64,000 bases of DNA from Oscillospiraceae bacterium. Its GTDB lineage: Bacteria > Bacillota > Clostridia > Oscillospirales > Ruminococcaceae. Made by a program: the position numbers and the translations under genes. Positions within the stretch are counted from its first letter, which is position 1. Every line of letters begins with the position of its first letter. Below the pieces are notes generated by a model. That model saw nothing but the letters and a program-made list of their open reading frames with translations. It was not told the origin of the DNA and ran no database searches. Of the stretch, positions 8,068-15,849 are shown in pieces. The stretch spans positions 1 through 64,000 of the forward strand of contig JAGZUF010000011.1 of the NCBI GenBank assembly GCA_018380115.1, written 5' to 3'.

Positions 8068-8466
8068 ATGATGAAGCTTGTATACCTTGTGCTGGGCATC
8101 CTCAGCACGGCCCTTGGGGCTGTGGGTGTGGTGCTGCCCATTCTTCCCACCACGCCGTTTCTGCTTGTGGCCGCGTTCTGCTTTGCAAAAAGCTCCAGGC
8201 GCATGCACAACTGGTTTATTGGTACGAAGCTGTATGAAAAGCACCTCAAGACGTTTGCCGAAACGCGGGCCATGACCATGAAGACAAAGCTTTCGCTGAT
8301 GGGCATGGCCTCCACCATGATGCTTATTGGCTTTCTGCTGATGGGCTCTGTGCCGGTGGGGCGCGTGGTAATTGCGTGTGTATGGGTGTTCCATGTGTAT
8401 TATTTTTTGTGCCGCGTAAAGACTATCCCCGCGCCCGGCCCCGGCAGGGGGCAGGACGCCGCATGA
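8068..8466 (+). CDS. DUF454 (YbaN-like) membrane protein
   Basis: A 132-residue membrane protein with the DUF454 signature GVVLPILPTTPFLLVAAFCFA followed by SSRRMHNWFIG. Two N-terminal helices (about 4-42) and two more around 74-110 are visible. It starts right after the YgbA-type gene and ends the unit. Members of this family sit beside haem- and metal-transport genes in various bacteria, but the molecular role is unknown. Confidence 0.88.
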   Translation: MMKLVYLVLGILSTALGAVGVVLPILPTTPFLLVAAFCFAKSSRRMHNWFIGTKLYEKHLKTFAETRAMTMKTKLSLMGMASTMMLIGFLLMGSVPVGRVVIACVWVFHVYYFLCRVKTIPAPGPGRGQDAA

Positions 8467-8476
8467 TGAAAAAAAA

Positions 8477-8511
8477 CGGCCCGGCCGCGGCTTTAAGCCG
8501 CAGCCGGGCCG
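8477..8511. terminator. GC-rich hairpin after the DUF454 gene
   Basis: CGGCCCGGC and GCCGGGCCG pair with an inner CGGC/GCCG stem; an A-run precedes it but no T-run follows on the plus strand. It is a plausible but not textbook terminator before the next promoter at 8550. Confidence 0.5.
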
Positions 8512-8549
8512 TGCGGCAAAAAGTCTGCTGCAAAAAATAGAAAAAATGC

Positions 8550-8578
8550 TTGACAAGGCGCCGCCGGTATGGTATCTT
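8550..8578 (+). promoter_or_regulatory. promoter of the DUF3793-flavodoxin unit
   Basis: TTGACA (8550-8555), 17-bp spacer, TATCTT (8573-8578). Two iron-type operators follow at 8589-8606 and 8656-8673. Confidence 0.75.
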
Positions 8579-8588
8579 ATAGACACGA

Positions 8589-8606
8589 GGTTAGTTAAAA
8601 CTAACC
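8589..8606. promoter_or_regulatory. DtxR-type operator, first copy before DUF3793
   Basis: GGTTAG-TTAAAA-CTAACC is a perfect palindrome with 6-bp arms, placed at the expected transcription start. It is identical over 18 bp to the site before the second ABC pair (14007-14024). Confidence 0.85.
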
Positions 8607-8655
8607 AAAACGGAAACCGAGGATGACGCTGGCGGCGTTTTTTCTTTTTCCGAAA

Positions 8656-8673
8656 GGTTAGTTAAAACTAACT
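8656..8673. promoter_or_regulatory. DtxR-type operator, second copy before DUF3793
   Basis: GTTAG-TTAAAA-CTAAC, 67 bp downstream of the first site and just ahead of the ribosome site. Paired sites suggest tight repression or cooperative binding. Confidence 0.8.
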
Positions 8674-8687
8674 TTTGCGAAAGGGGC

Positions 8688-9260
8688 GTGGCTCGCTTGC
8701 AGGGAAGGCTGGACGGTTACCTTGCGCGCCACTGTGCACCCACCTTATTGGGGGCAAAGGCAGCCAGCCTTGTGTCGCTTCCGCAGAAGGAATTCCCCGA
8801 CCTGCCCCGCCTGGCGGAAGAATACACAGCGCGCTATGCAGCCTGCGGGCTGGCCTTTCTGCCGCTGTGCGAATGCAGGCAGCGCAGCCTTTTGCTGGTG
8901 TATCGCCCGGCCAGCCTGAAAAGCAGGCTTTCAGCCCCGGGGGCCGCTGCGCTTTTGAAGGGGCTTGGCTATGATACCTGCCAGAGTCTGGACGGCCTGC
9001 TGGCGGCGCTGCGCGGGCGCTTTGACGGAGGCTGCGGCTTCCCGCATGAGATAGGCCTGTTTCTGGACTACCCCCCAGAGGATGTGCAGGCGTTTATAGA
9101 GACGGGCGGCGAGGGCTGCAAGCTGTGCGGCTACTGGAAGGTGTACCACGATGTGGAGGCCGCCAGAGAACGCTTTGCCTGCTTTGACGCGTGCCGCGCC
9201 TGCCTTTGCAGGATGCTGGCTGCGGGAAACACGATTTCACAGCTGCTTTGTGCAGCTTGA
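8688..9260 (+). CDS. DUF3793 family protein
   Basis: A 190-residue soluble protein with the DUF3793 pattern: a C-terminal block PHEIGLFLDYPPEDVQAFI followed by CKLCGYWKVY and a conserved ARERFACFDACRACL segment. Start GTG at 8688 behind AAAGGGG. Members in Firmicutes commonly sit beside flavodoxin genes, as here (50 bp upstream of one), and this copy is controlled by two iron-type operators. The function is unknown; the conserved cysteines make a redox or iron-sensing role conceivable. Confidence 0.85.
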   Translation: MARLQGRLDGYLARHCAPTLLGAKAASLVSLPQKEFPDLPRLAEEYTARYAACGLAFLPLCECRQRSLLLVYRPASLKSRLSAPGAAALLKGLGYDTCQSLDGLLAALRGRFDGGCGFPHEIGLFLDYPPEDVQAFIETGGEGCKLCGYWKVYHDVEAARERFACFDACRACLCRMLAAGNTISQLLCAA

Positions 9261-9310
9261 AATAAAGGCGCCGCAGGGCGCCTTGCAACACGATGCTAAG
9301 GAGGCATTTT

Positions 9311-9739
9311 ATGAGCGAGATTGCGGTTATTTATTGGTCCGGCACGGGCAACACGCAGGCCATGGCCGAGGCGGTTGCCGAGGGCGCGAAGAATGCCGGA
9401 GCGCAGGCGGACCTTTTCTCTGTCAGTGACACCTCTGCCGACGCTGCGGCGGCGTACGATAAATTGGCGCTTGGGTGCCCGGCCATGGGCGCCGAAGTGC
9501 TCGAAGAAAGTGAATTCGAACCGTTTTTCACCGAGCTGGAGGGCAGGCTTTCCGGCAAAAAGGTGGTGCTGTTCGGTTCCTACGGCTGGGGTGACGGCCA
9601 ATGGATGCGCGATTGGGCAGACCGCCTGGCCGCCAGCGGCGCTGCTGCCAGCGGCGAGCCGCTGATTGTGAATGAAGCGCCGGACGACGACGGCCTGGCG
9701 CAGTGCCGCGCTTTGGGCGCAGCCCTGGCTGGCGCCTGA
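9311..9739 (+). CDS. flavodoxin
   Basis: A 142-residue short-chain flavodoxin, a cytosolic FMN electron carrier. The FMN phosphate loop YWSGTGNTQAMA lies at about residue 7, and FGSYGWGDGQWM supplies the isoalloxazine-binding loop. Start ATG at 9311 behind CTAAGGAGG. It follows DUF3793 under promoter 8550 with two iron-type operators. Replacing ferredoxin by flavodoxin when iron is scarce is a well-known response, and the operator arrangement supports that role here. Confidence 0.95.
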   Translation: MSEIAVIYWSGTGNTQAMAEAVAEGAKNAGAQADLFSVSDTSADAAAAYDKLALGCPAMGAEVLEESEFEPFFTELEGRLSGKKVVLFGSYGWGDGQWMRDWADRLAASGAAASGEPLIVNEAPDDDGLAQCRALGAALAGA

Positions 9740-9885
9740 GCTCTCTTTCTCCTTTGCGGGCGGGTTCCATATACGGCTGAGGCCGTGCCGCTTATACAGG
9801 CTGCGGCGCGGCCCCGCCGGAACCGTGCCCCGCACATCTTTCTTATCTTTGCTTACTCCTTCTATTCAGATAACCTTCCTCCGCG

Positions 9886-9939
9886 AAGCCGCCTTTTTAC
9901 GTCCTGCAACAGCCGTAAAAGGGCGGCTTTCCTTTTTTA
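9886..9939 (+). terminator. terminator downstream of the flavodoxin gene
   Basis: AAGCCGCCTTTTTACG pairs with CGTAAAAGGGCGGCTT across a 12-base loop and ends in a T-rich run. The 145 bp between the flavodoxin stop and this hairpin show no gene. Confidence 0.75.
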
Positions 9940-9972
9940 TGTGCTTCCCAAAATCAGGCCCCTCTGTTCATT

Positions 9973-10194
9973 CTGCCGGGGAGAATAAAAAGGCTTTTGC
10001 CTCGGGCTTCGGGCAAAGCGGGGGAGGAGGGGAGGCGTATCGCGGCCCTTTTTGTAACGCAGGGGCCGCTTTTCATTTATGGGCCGTGAGGCAGGGGATG
10101 CAAATGGCGGCCTTCAGGGCCGCCTGAGAGGCTTGCCGGTACGCTGCCCCTCCAGGGCTTGTGTAAGCTCCCGGCTTTGCCAGTGAGCCCGACC
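9973..10194 (+). repeat. dispersed intergenic repeat, copy 1
   Basis: One of four related copies. It shares CTGCCGGGGAGAATAAAAAG at its left end, GGCAGGGGATGCA in the middle and CCTGAGAGGCTTGCCGGTA near the right end with the copies at 37.5, 17.6 and 27.5 kb. Local stems such as GGCGGCC/GGGCCGCC suggest a structured element. No open frame is conserved among copies. Confidence 0.75.
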
Positions 10195-10239
10195 TTACAT
10201 GCCGTACAGGGTAAAAACAGAGAAATTTTTCGCCCTGCA

Positions 10240-10269
10240 TTGACAAACCGGTGCCGGCAGGTGTAAACT
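10240..10269 (+). promoter_or_regulatory. promoter of the P1B-ATPase cassette
   Basis: TTGACA (10240-10245), 18-bp spacer, TAAACT (10264-10269). The iron-type operator lies 45 bp further on. A weaker TTGACG at 10281 might serve a second promoter nearer the operator. Confidence 0.6.
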
Positions 10270-10312
10270 TGTGCCGGAGTTTGACGGGCGCGGACTCTTT
10301 TTTTACGGGCGA

Positions 10313-10332
10313 AAGTTAGCCTACGCTAACTT
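10313..10332. promoter_or_regulatory. DtxR-type operator before the P1B-ATPase cassette
   Basis: AAGTTAG-CCTACG-CTAACTT, a perfect palindrome with the same 7-bp arms as the feoA site but a different spacer. It precedes the small peptide gene at 10363. Confidence 0.8.
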
Positions 10333-10362
10333 GTTGGCCCAAAACAGGAAAGGTGGGCTTGC

Positions 10363-10443
10363 ATGAAACAGCACAGGTTTTGGGCATGGGCCATGGTGGC
10401 GTGCGCAGTCATGGCGTTCTGGACCGGCTATCACCACAAATAA
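10363..10443 (+). CDS. 26-residue membrane peptide
   Basis: An ATG at 10363, 6 bases after AGGAAAGGTGGG, opens a 26-codon frame beginning MKQHRFWAWAMVACAV and ending TGYHHK. It is one hydrophobic helix with basic ends. It sits between the iron-type operator and the DUF6110-like gene. It may belong to the short DUF6219-type peptides that accompany such ATPase cassettes in Clostridia, recalled rather than checked. The strong ribosome site and placement support a real gene. Confidence 0.6.
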   Translation: MKQHRFWAWAMVACAVMAFWTGYHHK

Positions 10444-10494
10444 CGGGTGAGACAACGTATGCTTTGACAGATATGGAAAGGATGGAATGAAACG

Positions 10495-10767
10495 ATGGGT
10501 TACAAACATATGAGAGAATTGGTCTGCTTTGCGGGCGGCGTGCTGTTCGGCACGGCCGGCATCAAGGTGCTGGCAAGCAAAGATGCTAAAAAGGTATATG
10601 TGCAGACGGCGGCCGCCGCGCTGCGCGCACGCGACTGCGTGATGGACACTGTAAACAAGGTGCAGGAGAACGCCGAGGATGTGCTGGCCGAGGCCAAAGC
10701 CGTGAACGAGGCGCGCGCACAGCAGGCACAGGACGCCCAGGAAGAGGAAGAAGTGCCCGCTGAATGA
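10495..10767 (+). CDS. DUF6110-like small membrane protein (possible FezA-type)
   Basis: A 90-residue protein with one membrane helix (LVCFAGGVLFGTAGIKVL, about 9-26) and a charged, Ala/Glu-rich cytoplasmic helix that ends EEEEVPAE. It matches my recollection of DUF6110 proteins (conserved SKDAKKVY and RDCVMDTV). Start ATG at 10495 after GGAAAGGATGG. It overlaps the ATPase start by 4 bp, so the two are coupled. In ferrosome (fez) loci a small membrane protein FezA is encoded next to the P1B-type ATPase FezB under iron repression; this pair could be the equivalent. That identification is an inference. Confidence 0.75.
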   Translation: MGYKHMRELVCFAGGVLFGTAGIKVLASKDAKKVYVQTAAAALRARDCVMDTVNKVQENAEDVLAEAKAVNEARAQQAQDAQEEEEVPAE

Positions 10768-12872
10768 AAATACGCATTGAGCACGAGATAAAAGGGCGCA
10801 TCCGCTTTTCTACAAGCTATGGCATTTTGAGCGCACAGCATGCGGATAGGCTGGAATACTACCTTCTCAGCCTGCCGGGTGTGCAAAGCGCCAAGGTGTA
10901 TACCCGCAGCGGCAATGCCGTCGTGTGCTATACAGGCCCGCGCACAGAGCTGCTGCAGGCCGTATGCCGCTTTTCCCCGCAGGACGAGGCTGTGCGCGCC
11001 CTTGTGCCGGAGCACACCAGCCGCGCGCTGAACGAGGCCTATCGCGAAAAACTGGTGGGCCGTGTGGCGGGGCGGCTGGTGTTTCAGCTTCTGGCCCCGG
11101 CGCCGCTGCGCGCCGCGCGCGCCTGTGTGCAGGCCCTGAGCTATGTGCGCGCGGGCCTGCGCTGCCTGTGCCGCGGCAGGCTGGAGGTGCCCGTGCTGGA
11201 CGCCGCCGCCATTACGGTGTCGCTCGCCCGGCGGGATTTTTCCACCGCCTCCTCAGTGATGTTTCTGCTGGGCATTGGGGAGCTGATGGAGGAGTGGACG
11301 CACAAGCGCTCTGTGGCGGACCTTGCCAGCAGCATGGCCCTGAATGTGGAAAAGGTATGGGTGAAAACGCCGCAGGGCGATGTGCTGATGCCGGTGCGCA
11401 GCGTACAGCAGGGGGCCTGCATCCGTATGGAGGTGGGGACCATGATCCCGCTGGACGGCGTGGTGGCCGAGGGGGAGGCCATGGTAAACCAGGCCTCGCT
11501 TACAGGCGAAAGCGTACCCGTGAAAAAGGGCCCCGGCTCTGCCGTATATGCCGGCACCGTGCTGGAGGAGGGCGCGCTGACCATTGAGGTGCGCAGCACG
11601 CAGGGCGGCACACGCTATGAAAAAATTGTGGCCATGATAGAGGAGTCGGAGCGCCTGAAATCCTCTCTGGAGGGCAAGGCGGCCCATCTGGCGGATAAGC
11701 TGGTGCCCATCAGCTTTTTCGGCACGGTGCTCACGGGCCTGCTCACGCGTAATGTGCAGAAGACCGTGTCCATTTTAATGGTGGATTTCTCGTGTGCGCT
11801 GAAGCTCTCTATGCCGCTGGCCGTGCTGAGCGCCATGCGCGAGTGCAGCCAGCGGCGCATCACGGTGAAGGGCGGCCGGTTTCTGGAGGCGCTGGCCGAG
11901 GCGGACACCGTCGTGTTCGACAAAACGGGCACGCTGACAAAGGCGCAGCCCACGGTGCGCGAGGTGGTGACGTTCGGCGGCGCGCAGCGCGAGCAGATGC
12001 TGCGCGTGGCGGCCTGCCTGGAAGAGCATTTTCCGCACTCTATTGCCAGCGCCGTGGTGCGTTGTGCCGCCCAGGAGGGGCTGGAGCACGAGGAGATGCA
12101 TTCCCGCGTAAAGTATGTCATTGCGCACGGCATCGCCTCAGAGATAGACGGCAGACACGCCTGCATCGGCAGTTACCATTTCATTTTTGAAGACGAGGGC
12201 TGTGTGGTGCCGCCGGGCGAAGAAGAAAAATTTGCAGCGCTGCCAGCTGACTGCAGCCTGCTGTATCTGGCACTGGGCGGCTGGCTTGCGGCCGTGCTGT
12301 GCATCGAGGACCCCCTGCGGGAAGAGAGCGCGCAGGTGGTGCGCATGCTGCGCCGGCTTGGCGTCCGCCGCACTGTGATGATGACGGGCGACAGCGAGCG
12401 CACGGCCCGCACCATTGCGCAGAAGGTGGGCGTGGATGAATACTACGCCGAGGTGCTGCCGGAGGATAAGGCCGCCTTTGTGCAGCGCGAAAAGGCAAAA
12501 GGGCATACGGTGGTGATGCTGGGCGACGGCATCAACGATTCCCCCGCGCTCAGCGCGGCAGACGCCGGCATCGCCATCAGCGAGGGCGCCCAGCTTGCGC
12601 GCGAGATCGCAGACATCACCATCTCCGGCGCAGACCTGTATGCGCTTGTCACGTTAAAGGCGGTGAGCAATGCGCTGATGCGGCGCATCCGCGCAAATTA
12701 CCGCTTTGTGCTGGGCTTCAACTCGGCGTTGCTGGCGCTTGGGCTTTTGGGCGTCATCACACCGGGGCTTTCTGCCGGGCTGCACAACCTCTCCACGCTG
12801 GGCATCGGCCTGCACAGCATGACGAACCTGCTGGAAGAAGGCAACTTCGGCGCAGAGGGCCGCACAGCGTGA
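10764..12872 (+). CDS. P1B-type ATPase without a CPC motif (possible FezB-type)
   Basis: A 702-residue heavy-metal P-type ATPase. The N-terminus carries an HMA-like fold without CxxC but with H7-x3-G11-R12-x-R14. The actuator motif LTGES, the phosphorylated D386 in DKTGTLT, and GDGINDSPALS are intact. The membrane metal motif is F342-S343-C344-ALKLSMP in place of CPC, so it is not an ordinary Cu, Zn or Cd pump. It follows an iron-type operator, a membrane peptide and a DUF6110-like protein. Iron-repressed P1B-6 ATPases (FezB) load ferrosome vesicles in Clostridioides difficile and Desulfovibrio; the features fit this class. An Mn or Fe exporter is the main alternative. Confidence 0.9.
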   Translation: MKIRIEHEIKGRIRFSTSYGILSAQHADRLEYYLLSLPGVQSAKVYTRSGNAVVCYTGPRTELLQAVCRFSPQDEAVRALVPEHTSRALNEAYREKLVGRVAGRLVFQLLAPAPLRAARACVQALSYVRAGLRCLCRGRLEVPVLDAAAITVSLARRDFSTASSVMFLLGIGELMEEWTHKRSVADLASSMALNVEKVWVKTPQGDVLMPVRSVQQGACIRMEVGTMIPLDGVVAEGEAMVNQASLTGESVPVKKGPGSAVYAGTVLEEGALTIEVRSTQGGTRYEKIVAMIEESERLKSSLEGKAAHLADKLVPISFFGTVLTGLLTRNVQKTVSILMVDFSCALKLSMPLAVLSAMRECSQRRITVKGGRFLEALAEADTVVFDKTGTLTKAQPTVREVVTFGGAQREQMLRVAACLEEHFPHSIASAVVRCAAQEGLEHEEMHSRVKYVIAHGIASEIDGRHACIGSYHFIFEDEGCVVPPGEEEKFAALPADCSLLYLALGGWLAAVLCIEDPLREESAQVVRMLRRLGVRRTVMMTGDSERTARTIAQKVGVDEYYAEVLPEDKAAFVQREKAKGHTVVMLGDGINDSPALSAADAGIAISEGAQLAREIADITISGADLYALVTLKAVSNALMRRIRANYRFVLGFNSALLALGLLGVITPGLSAGLHNLSTLGIGLHSMTNLLEEGNFGAEGRTA

Positions 12873-12900
12873 AAAGCGCCCTGTTCCGGGCAGAGAAGCG

Positions 12901-12936
12901 GCCCGGCATGCCTTCCCGGCGTGCCGGGCTGTTTTC
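12901..12936 (+). terminator. terminator of the P1B-ATPase cassette
   Basis: GCCCGGCATGCC pairs with GGCGTGCCGGGC (one G-T pair) and is followed by TGTTTT. Confidence 0.8.
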
Positions 12937-12991
12937 ATCCCGCTGAAGGCGGCGCGGGCGCCTGCAAGCGAAGAAAAAGGAGGCAAAGGGA

Positions 12992-13951
12992 ATGGAGCAC
13001 AGCATGGGGCATATTCTGCCGGATGGGGCACATGTGGAAGCAAAGCAGGGCAGCGCCACCGTATACCGTGTGGATTACCCGGATGGCTGGGGCCGCATGA
13101 CAGTGTACGATGTGATGCCCGGCGTTTTGCTTTCGTTCAACGACTTCCGCACGGCTCTGGGCGGCCAGCAGCACGAGGCATGGGAGAATATGGTGGAGAT
13201 AAACCACTGCCTGCGGGGCGGCTTTTCGGCGCAGATGCCCGGCGGCATGGTGGCAGAGCTTGGCCCGCAGGATTTTGCCGTCAGCGATATGGCCCGCCCG
13301 CCGCGGCGCGCTGGCTTTCTGATGGGCGGGTATTACGGTATCAGTCTGGTGGCCCAGCTGGAGCGCGCCCAGCGCTCGCTGGACGCCGTCATCGGGCCGG
13401 GCATGGTGCGGCTGAAGGCGCTGTTTGAGCGCCTGTTTTGGGACAGGTCTTTTCTTGTGCTGCGCCATGACAGGCGCATCCAGCATATTTTTTCCGAGCT
13501 GTATGCTGCGCCCCACGCCCTGGCACCCGCCTATTTCCGGCTGAAGGCGGCAGAGCTGTTTGTGTTTCTTGCCCTGTATGAGGGTGGGGGCCATATGCCC
13601 GCTGCGGAGTACCGCGGCGAGGACGTGCACCAGCGTATGGAGGCCGCAGCCCGCGCCCTGACGCAGGACCTTGGCCGCCGCCCGCCGCTGGCGCAGGTGT
13701 GCCGCAGCATGGGTCTTTCCAAGACGGCGCTGTACCGCCAGTTTCAGGCGGTGTACGGCGAAACGCCCTATGCCTATGCAAAGCGCCGCCGCATGGAGAC
13801 GGCGGCCCTCTGGCTGCAAACCACAGACATGCCCGTGGGGCGCATTGCCGGGGCGCTGGGCTATCAGAATGCCAGCAAGTTTTCTCAGGCGTTTGCAGCC
13901 TTCTACGGTGTGCCGCCCACTGCCTACAAAAAGGGGCTACTTTTGGATTGA
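12992..13951 (+). CDS. AraC-family transcriptional regulator
   Basis: A 319-residue regulator with an N-terminal ligand-binding region (about 1-200) and a C-terminal double helix-turn-helix (about 215-315; LAQVCRSMGLSKTALYRQF, then IAGALGYQNASKFSQAF and a YKKG end). AAGGAGG lies upstream of ATG 12992. It precedes a pair of ABC permease-ATPase genes behind an iron-type operator. AraC genes next to such pairs, for example YbtA beside YbtPQ, sense siderophores and activate their uptake; I infer the same role. It has no iron-type operator of its own that I can see. Confidence 0.88.
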   Translation: MEHSMGHILPDGAHVEAKQGSATVYRVDYPDGWGRMTVYDVMPGVLLSFNDFRTALGGQQHEAWENMVEINHCLRGGFSAQMPGGMVAELGPQDFAVSDMARPPRRAGFLMGGYYGISLVAQLERAQRSLDAVIGPGMVRLKALFERLFWDRSFLVLRHDRRIQHIFSELYAAPHALAPAYFRLKAAELFVFLALYEGGGHMPAAEYRGEDVHQRMEAAARALTQDLGRRPPLAQVCRSMGLSKTALYRQFQAVYGETPYAYAKRRRMETAALWLQTTDMPVGRIAGALGYQNASKFSQAFAAFYGVPPTAYKKGLLLD

Positions 13952-13989
13952 ACGGGACTTTCAGAGTGGTAAGGTGCCCTTCTTTCTGC

Positions 13990-13995
13990 TATACT
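13990..13995 (+). promoter_or_regulatory. -10 element before the second ABC pair
   Basis: TATACT, 11 bp before the iron-type operator. No good -35 hexamer is placed 17 bp upstream (TGGTAA), so this promoter may need the adjacent AraC activator. Confidence 0.5.
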
Positions 13996-14006
13996 TTCTG
14001 CGTAAA

Positions 14007-14024
14007 GGTTAGTTAAAACTAACC
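14007..14024. promoter_or_regulatory. DtxR-type operator before the second ABC pair
   Basis: GGTTAG-TTAAAA-CTAACC, identical over 18 bp to the site at 8589-8606. It lies at the expected transcription start of the unit at 14047. Confidence 0.85.
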
Positions 14025-14046
14025 TCTTTTGTAAGGAGGATATCCG

Positions 14047-15849
14047 ATGAAGCAGGAAAAGAAGAACGGAGTGGCGGCCCTGCTGCACTATGCGGGCAGC
14101 TACAAGGGGCTTACCTTTCTGGGGCTGGCCCTGTCGGCAGTATCCATGCTTTTGAGCATGGCGCCCTATATCTGCATCTGGCTGGCCGCACGGGACCTGA
14201 TTGCCGTGGCGCCGCAATGGACGCAGGCGCAGGCGGTTACACAGCACGGCTGGCTGGCCTTTGCCTTTGCGGTGGGCGGCATCGTCCTGTATTTTGCAGG
14301 CCTGATGTGCACGCATCTGGCGGCCTTCCGCACGGCAGAAAATATCCGCAAGCAGGGTGTGGCCCATGTGATGCACGCCCCGCTGGGATTTTTTGACTCC
14401 AACGCCTCCGGCCTGATTCGCAGCCGGCTGGACCTTGCGGCGGCCGATACGGAAACACTGCTTGCTCATAACCTGGCGGACATTGTGGGCACTGCTGTCC
14501 TGTTTGCGGCCATGCTGGTGCTGATGTTCGTCTTTGACTGGCGCATGGGCGCCGCCTGCCTGCTGGCGGCGGTGATTTCGGTGGCGGCCATGTTCTCTAT
14601 GATGGGCGGCAAAAACGCCGGAATGATGGCGGAATATCAGGCTGCGCAGGACCGCATGACCAAGGCAGGGGTAGAGTATGTCCGGGGCATCCCGGTGGTT
14701 AAGATATTCCAGCAGACGGTCTACTCCTTCAAGGCGTTCCAGCAGGCCATTGAGGATTACAGCACCAAGGCAGAGCACTATCAGTCGGATGTGTGCCGCG
14801 TACCGCAGTCCGTCAACCTCACCTTTACCGAGGGCGCTTTCATCTTTCTGGTGCCGGTGGCGCTGTTTCTGGCGCCCGGGGCATTATCCGGCGGCAGCTT
14901 TGCCGGCTTTGTCACAGATTTCGCCTTTTATGCGGTGTTTTCCGCCATCATTTCCACGGCGCTGGCCAAAATCATGTTCGCTGCCTCTGGTATGATGCTG
15001 GCAAACACCGCTATGGGCCGTGTCAATCAGGTGATGGATGCCCCCACGCTGAAGGCGCCCGCGCATCCGAAGAAGCCGCAGGGCAACAAGGTGGAATTCA
15101 AAGACGTGAGCTTTACCTATGACGGCGCCGAGCTGCCCGCCCTGTCCCATGTTTCCTTCACGGCGCAGCCGGGGCAGACGGTGGCGCTGGTGGGCCCGTC
15201 CGGCGGCGGCAAGACCACTGCGGCCAGCCTGATTCCGCGCTTTTGGGACGCCACTTCGGGCGCCGTGGAGGTAGGCGGCGTGAATGTGGCTGAGATAGAC
15301 CCCCATGTCCTGATGGACCAGGTGGCCTTTGTGTTTCAGAACAACCGCCTGTTCAAGGCCTCCATTCTGGAAAATGTGCGCGCGGCGCGCCCGCAGGCCA
15401 CGCGCGAGCAGGTGCTTGCGGCCCTGGCGGCAGCCCAGTGCCAGGATATTCTGGAAAAGCTGCCGGACGGAATTGACACACAGATAGGCACGGACGGCAC
15501 CTATCTTTCCGGCGGCGAGCAGCAGCGCATCGCTCTGGCCCGTGCCATTTTGAAGGATGCGCCCATTGTGGTGCTGGATGAGGCCACCGCCTTTGCCGAC
15601 CCGGAGAACGAAGTGCTTATTCAGAAGGCCTTCGCTGCGCTTACCCGCGGGCGCACGGTTATTATGATAGCACACCGCCTTTCCACCGTGGTGGGGGCAG
15701 ATAAGATCATCGTGCTGGAGCAGGGGCGCATTGCAGAGCAGGGCCCGCATGCGCAGCTTGCCGCCGCCGGAGGGCTGTACGCCCGGATGTGGGCCGATTA
15801 CAACCAGGCCGTCCAGTGGAAGATCACCAGCGAAAAGGGGGCGGAATAA
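14047..15849 (+). CDS. ABC permease-ATPase, YbtP/IrtA-like
   Basis: A 600-residue half-transporter with six membrane helices (about 20-310) and an ATPase: Walker A GPSGGGKTT, signature LSGGEQQR, Walker B VVLDEATAF. GTAAGGAGG precedes the ATG. It abuts the next gene without a gap and is controlled by an iron-type operator beside an AraC regulator. Exporter-fold pairs of this kind (YbtPQ, IrtAB) import iron-siderophore complexes; the operator supports that for this pair. The substrate cannot be read from the sequence, and export of a chelator remains possible. Confidence 0.9.
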   Translation: MKQEKKNGVAALLHYAGSYKGLTFLGLALSAVSMLLSMAPYICIWLAARDLIAVAPQWTQAQAVTQHGWLAFAFAVGGIVLYFAGLMCTHLAAFRTAENIRKQGVAHVMHAPLGFFDSNASGLIRSRLDLAAADTETLLAHNLADIVGTAVLFAAMLVLMFVFDWRMGAACLLAAVISVAAMFSMMGGKNAGMMAEYQAAQDRMTKAGVEYVRGIPVVKIFQQTVYSFKAFQQAIEDYSTKAEHYQSDVCRVPQSVNLTFTEGAFIFLVPVALFLAPGALSGGSFAGFVTDFAFYAVFSAIISTALAKIMFAASGMMLANTAMGRVNQVMDAPTLKAPAHPKKPQGNKVEFKDVSFTYDGAELPALSHVSFTAQPGQTVALVGPSGGGKTTAASLIPRFWDATSGAVEVGGVNVAEIDPHVLMDQVAFVFQNNRLFKASILENVRAARPQATREQVLAALAAAQCQDILEKLPDGIDTQIGTDGTYLSGGEQQRIALARAILKDAPIVVLDEATAFADPENEVLIQKAFAALTRGRTVIMIAHRLSTVVGADKIIVLEQGRIAEQGPHAQLAAAGGLYARMWADYNQAVQWKITSEKGAE

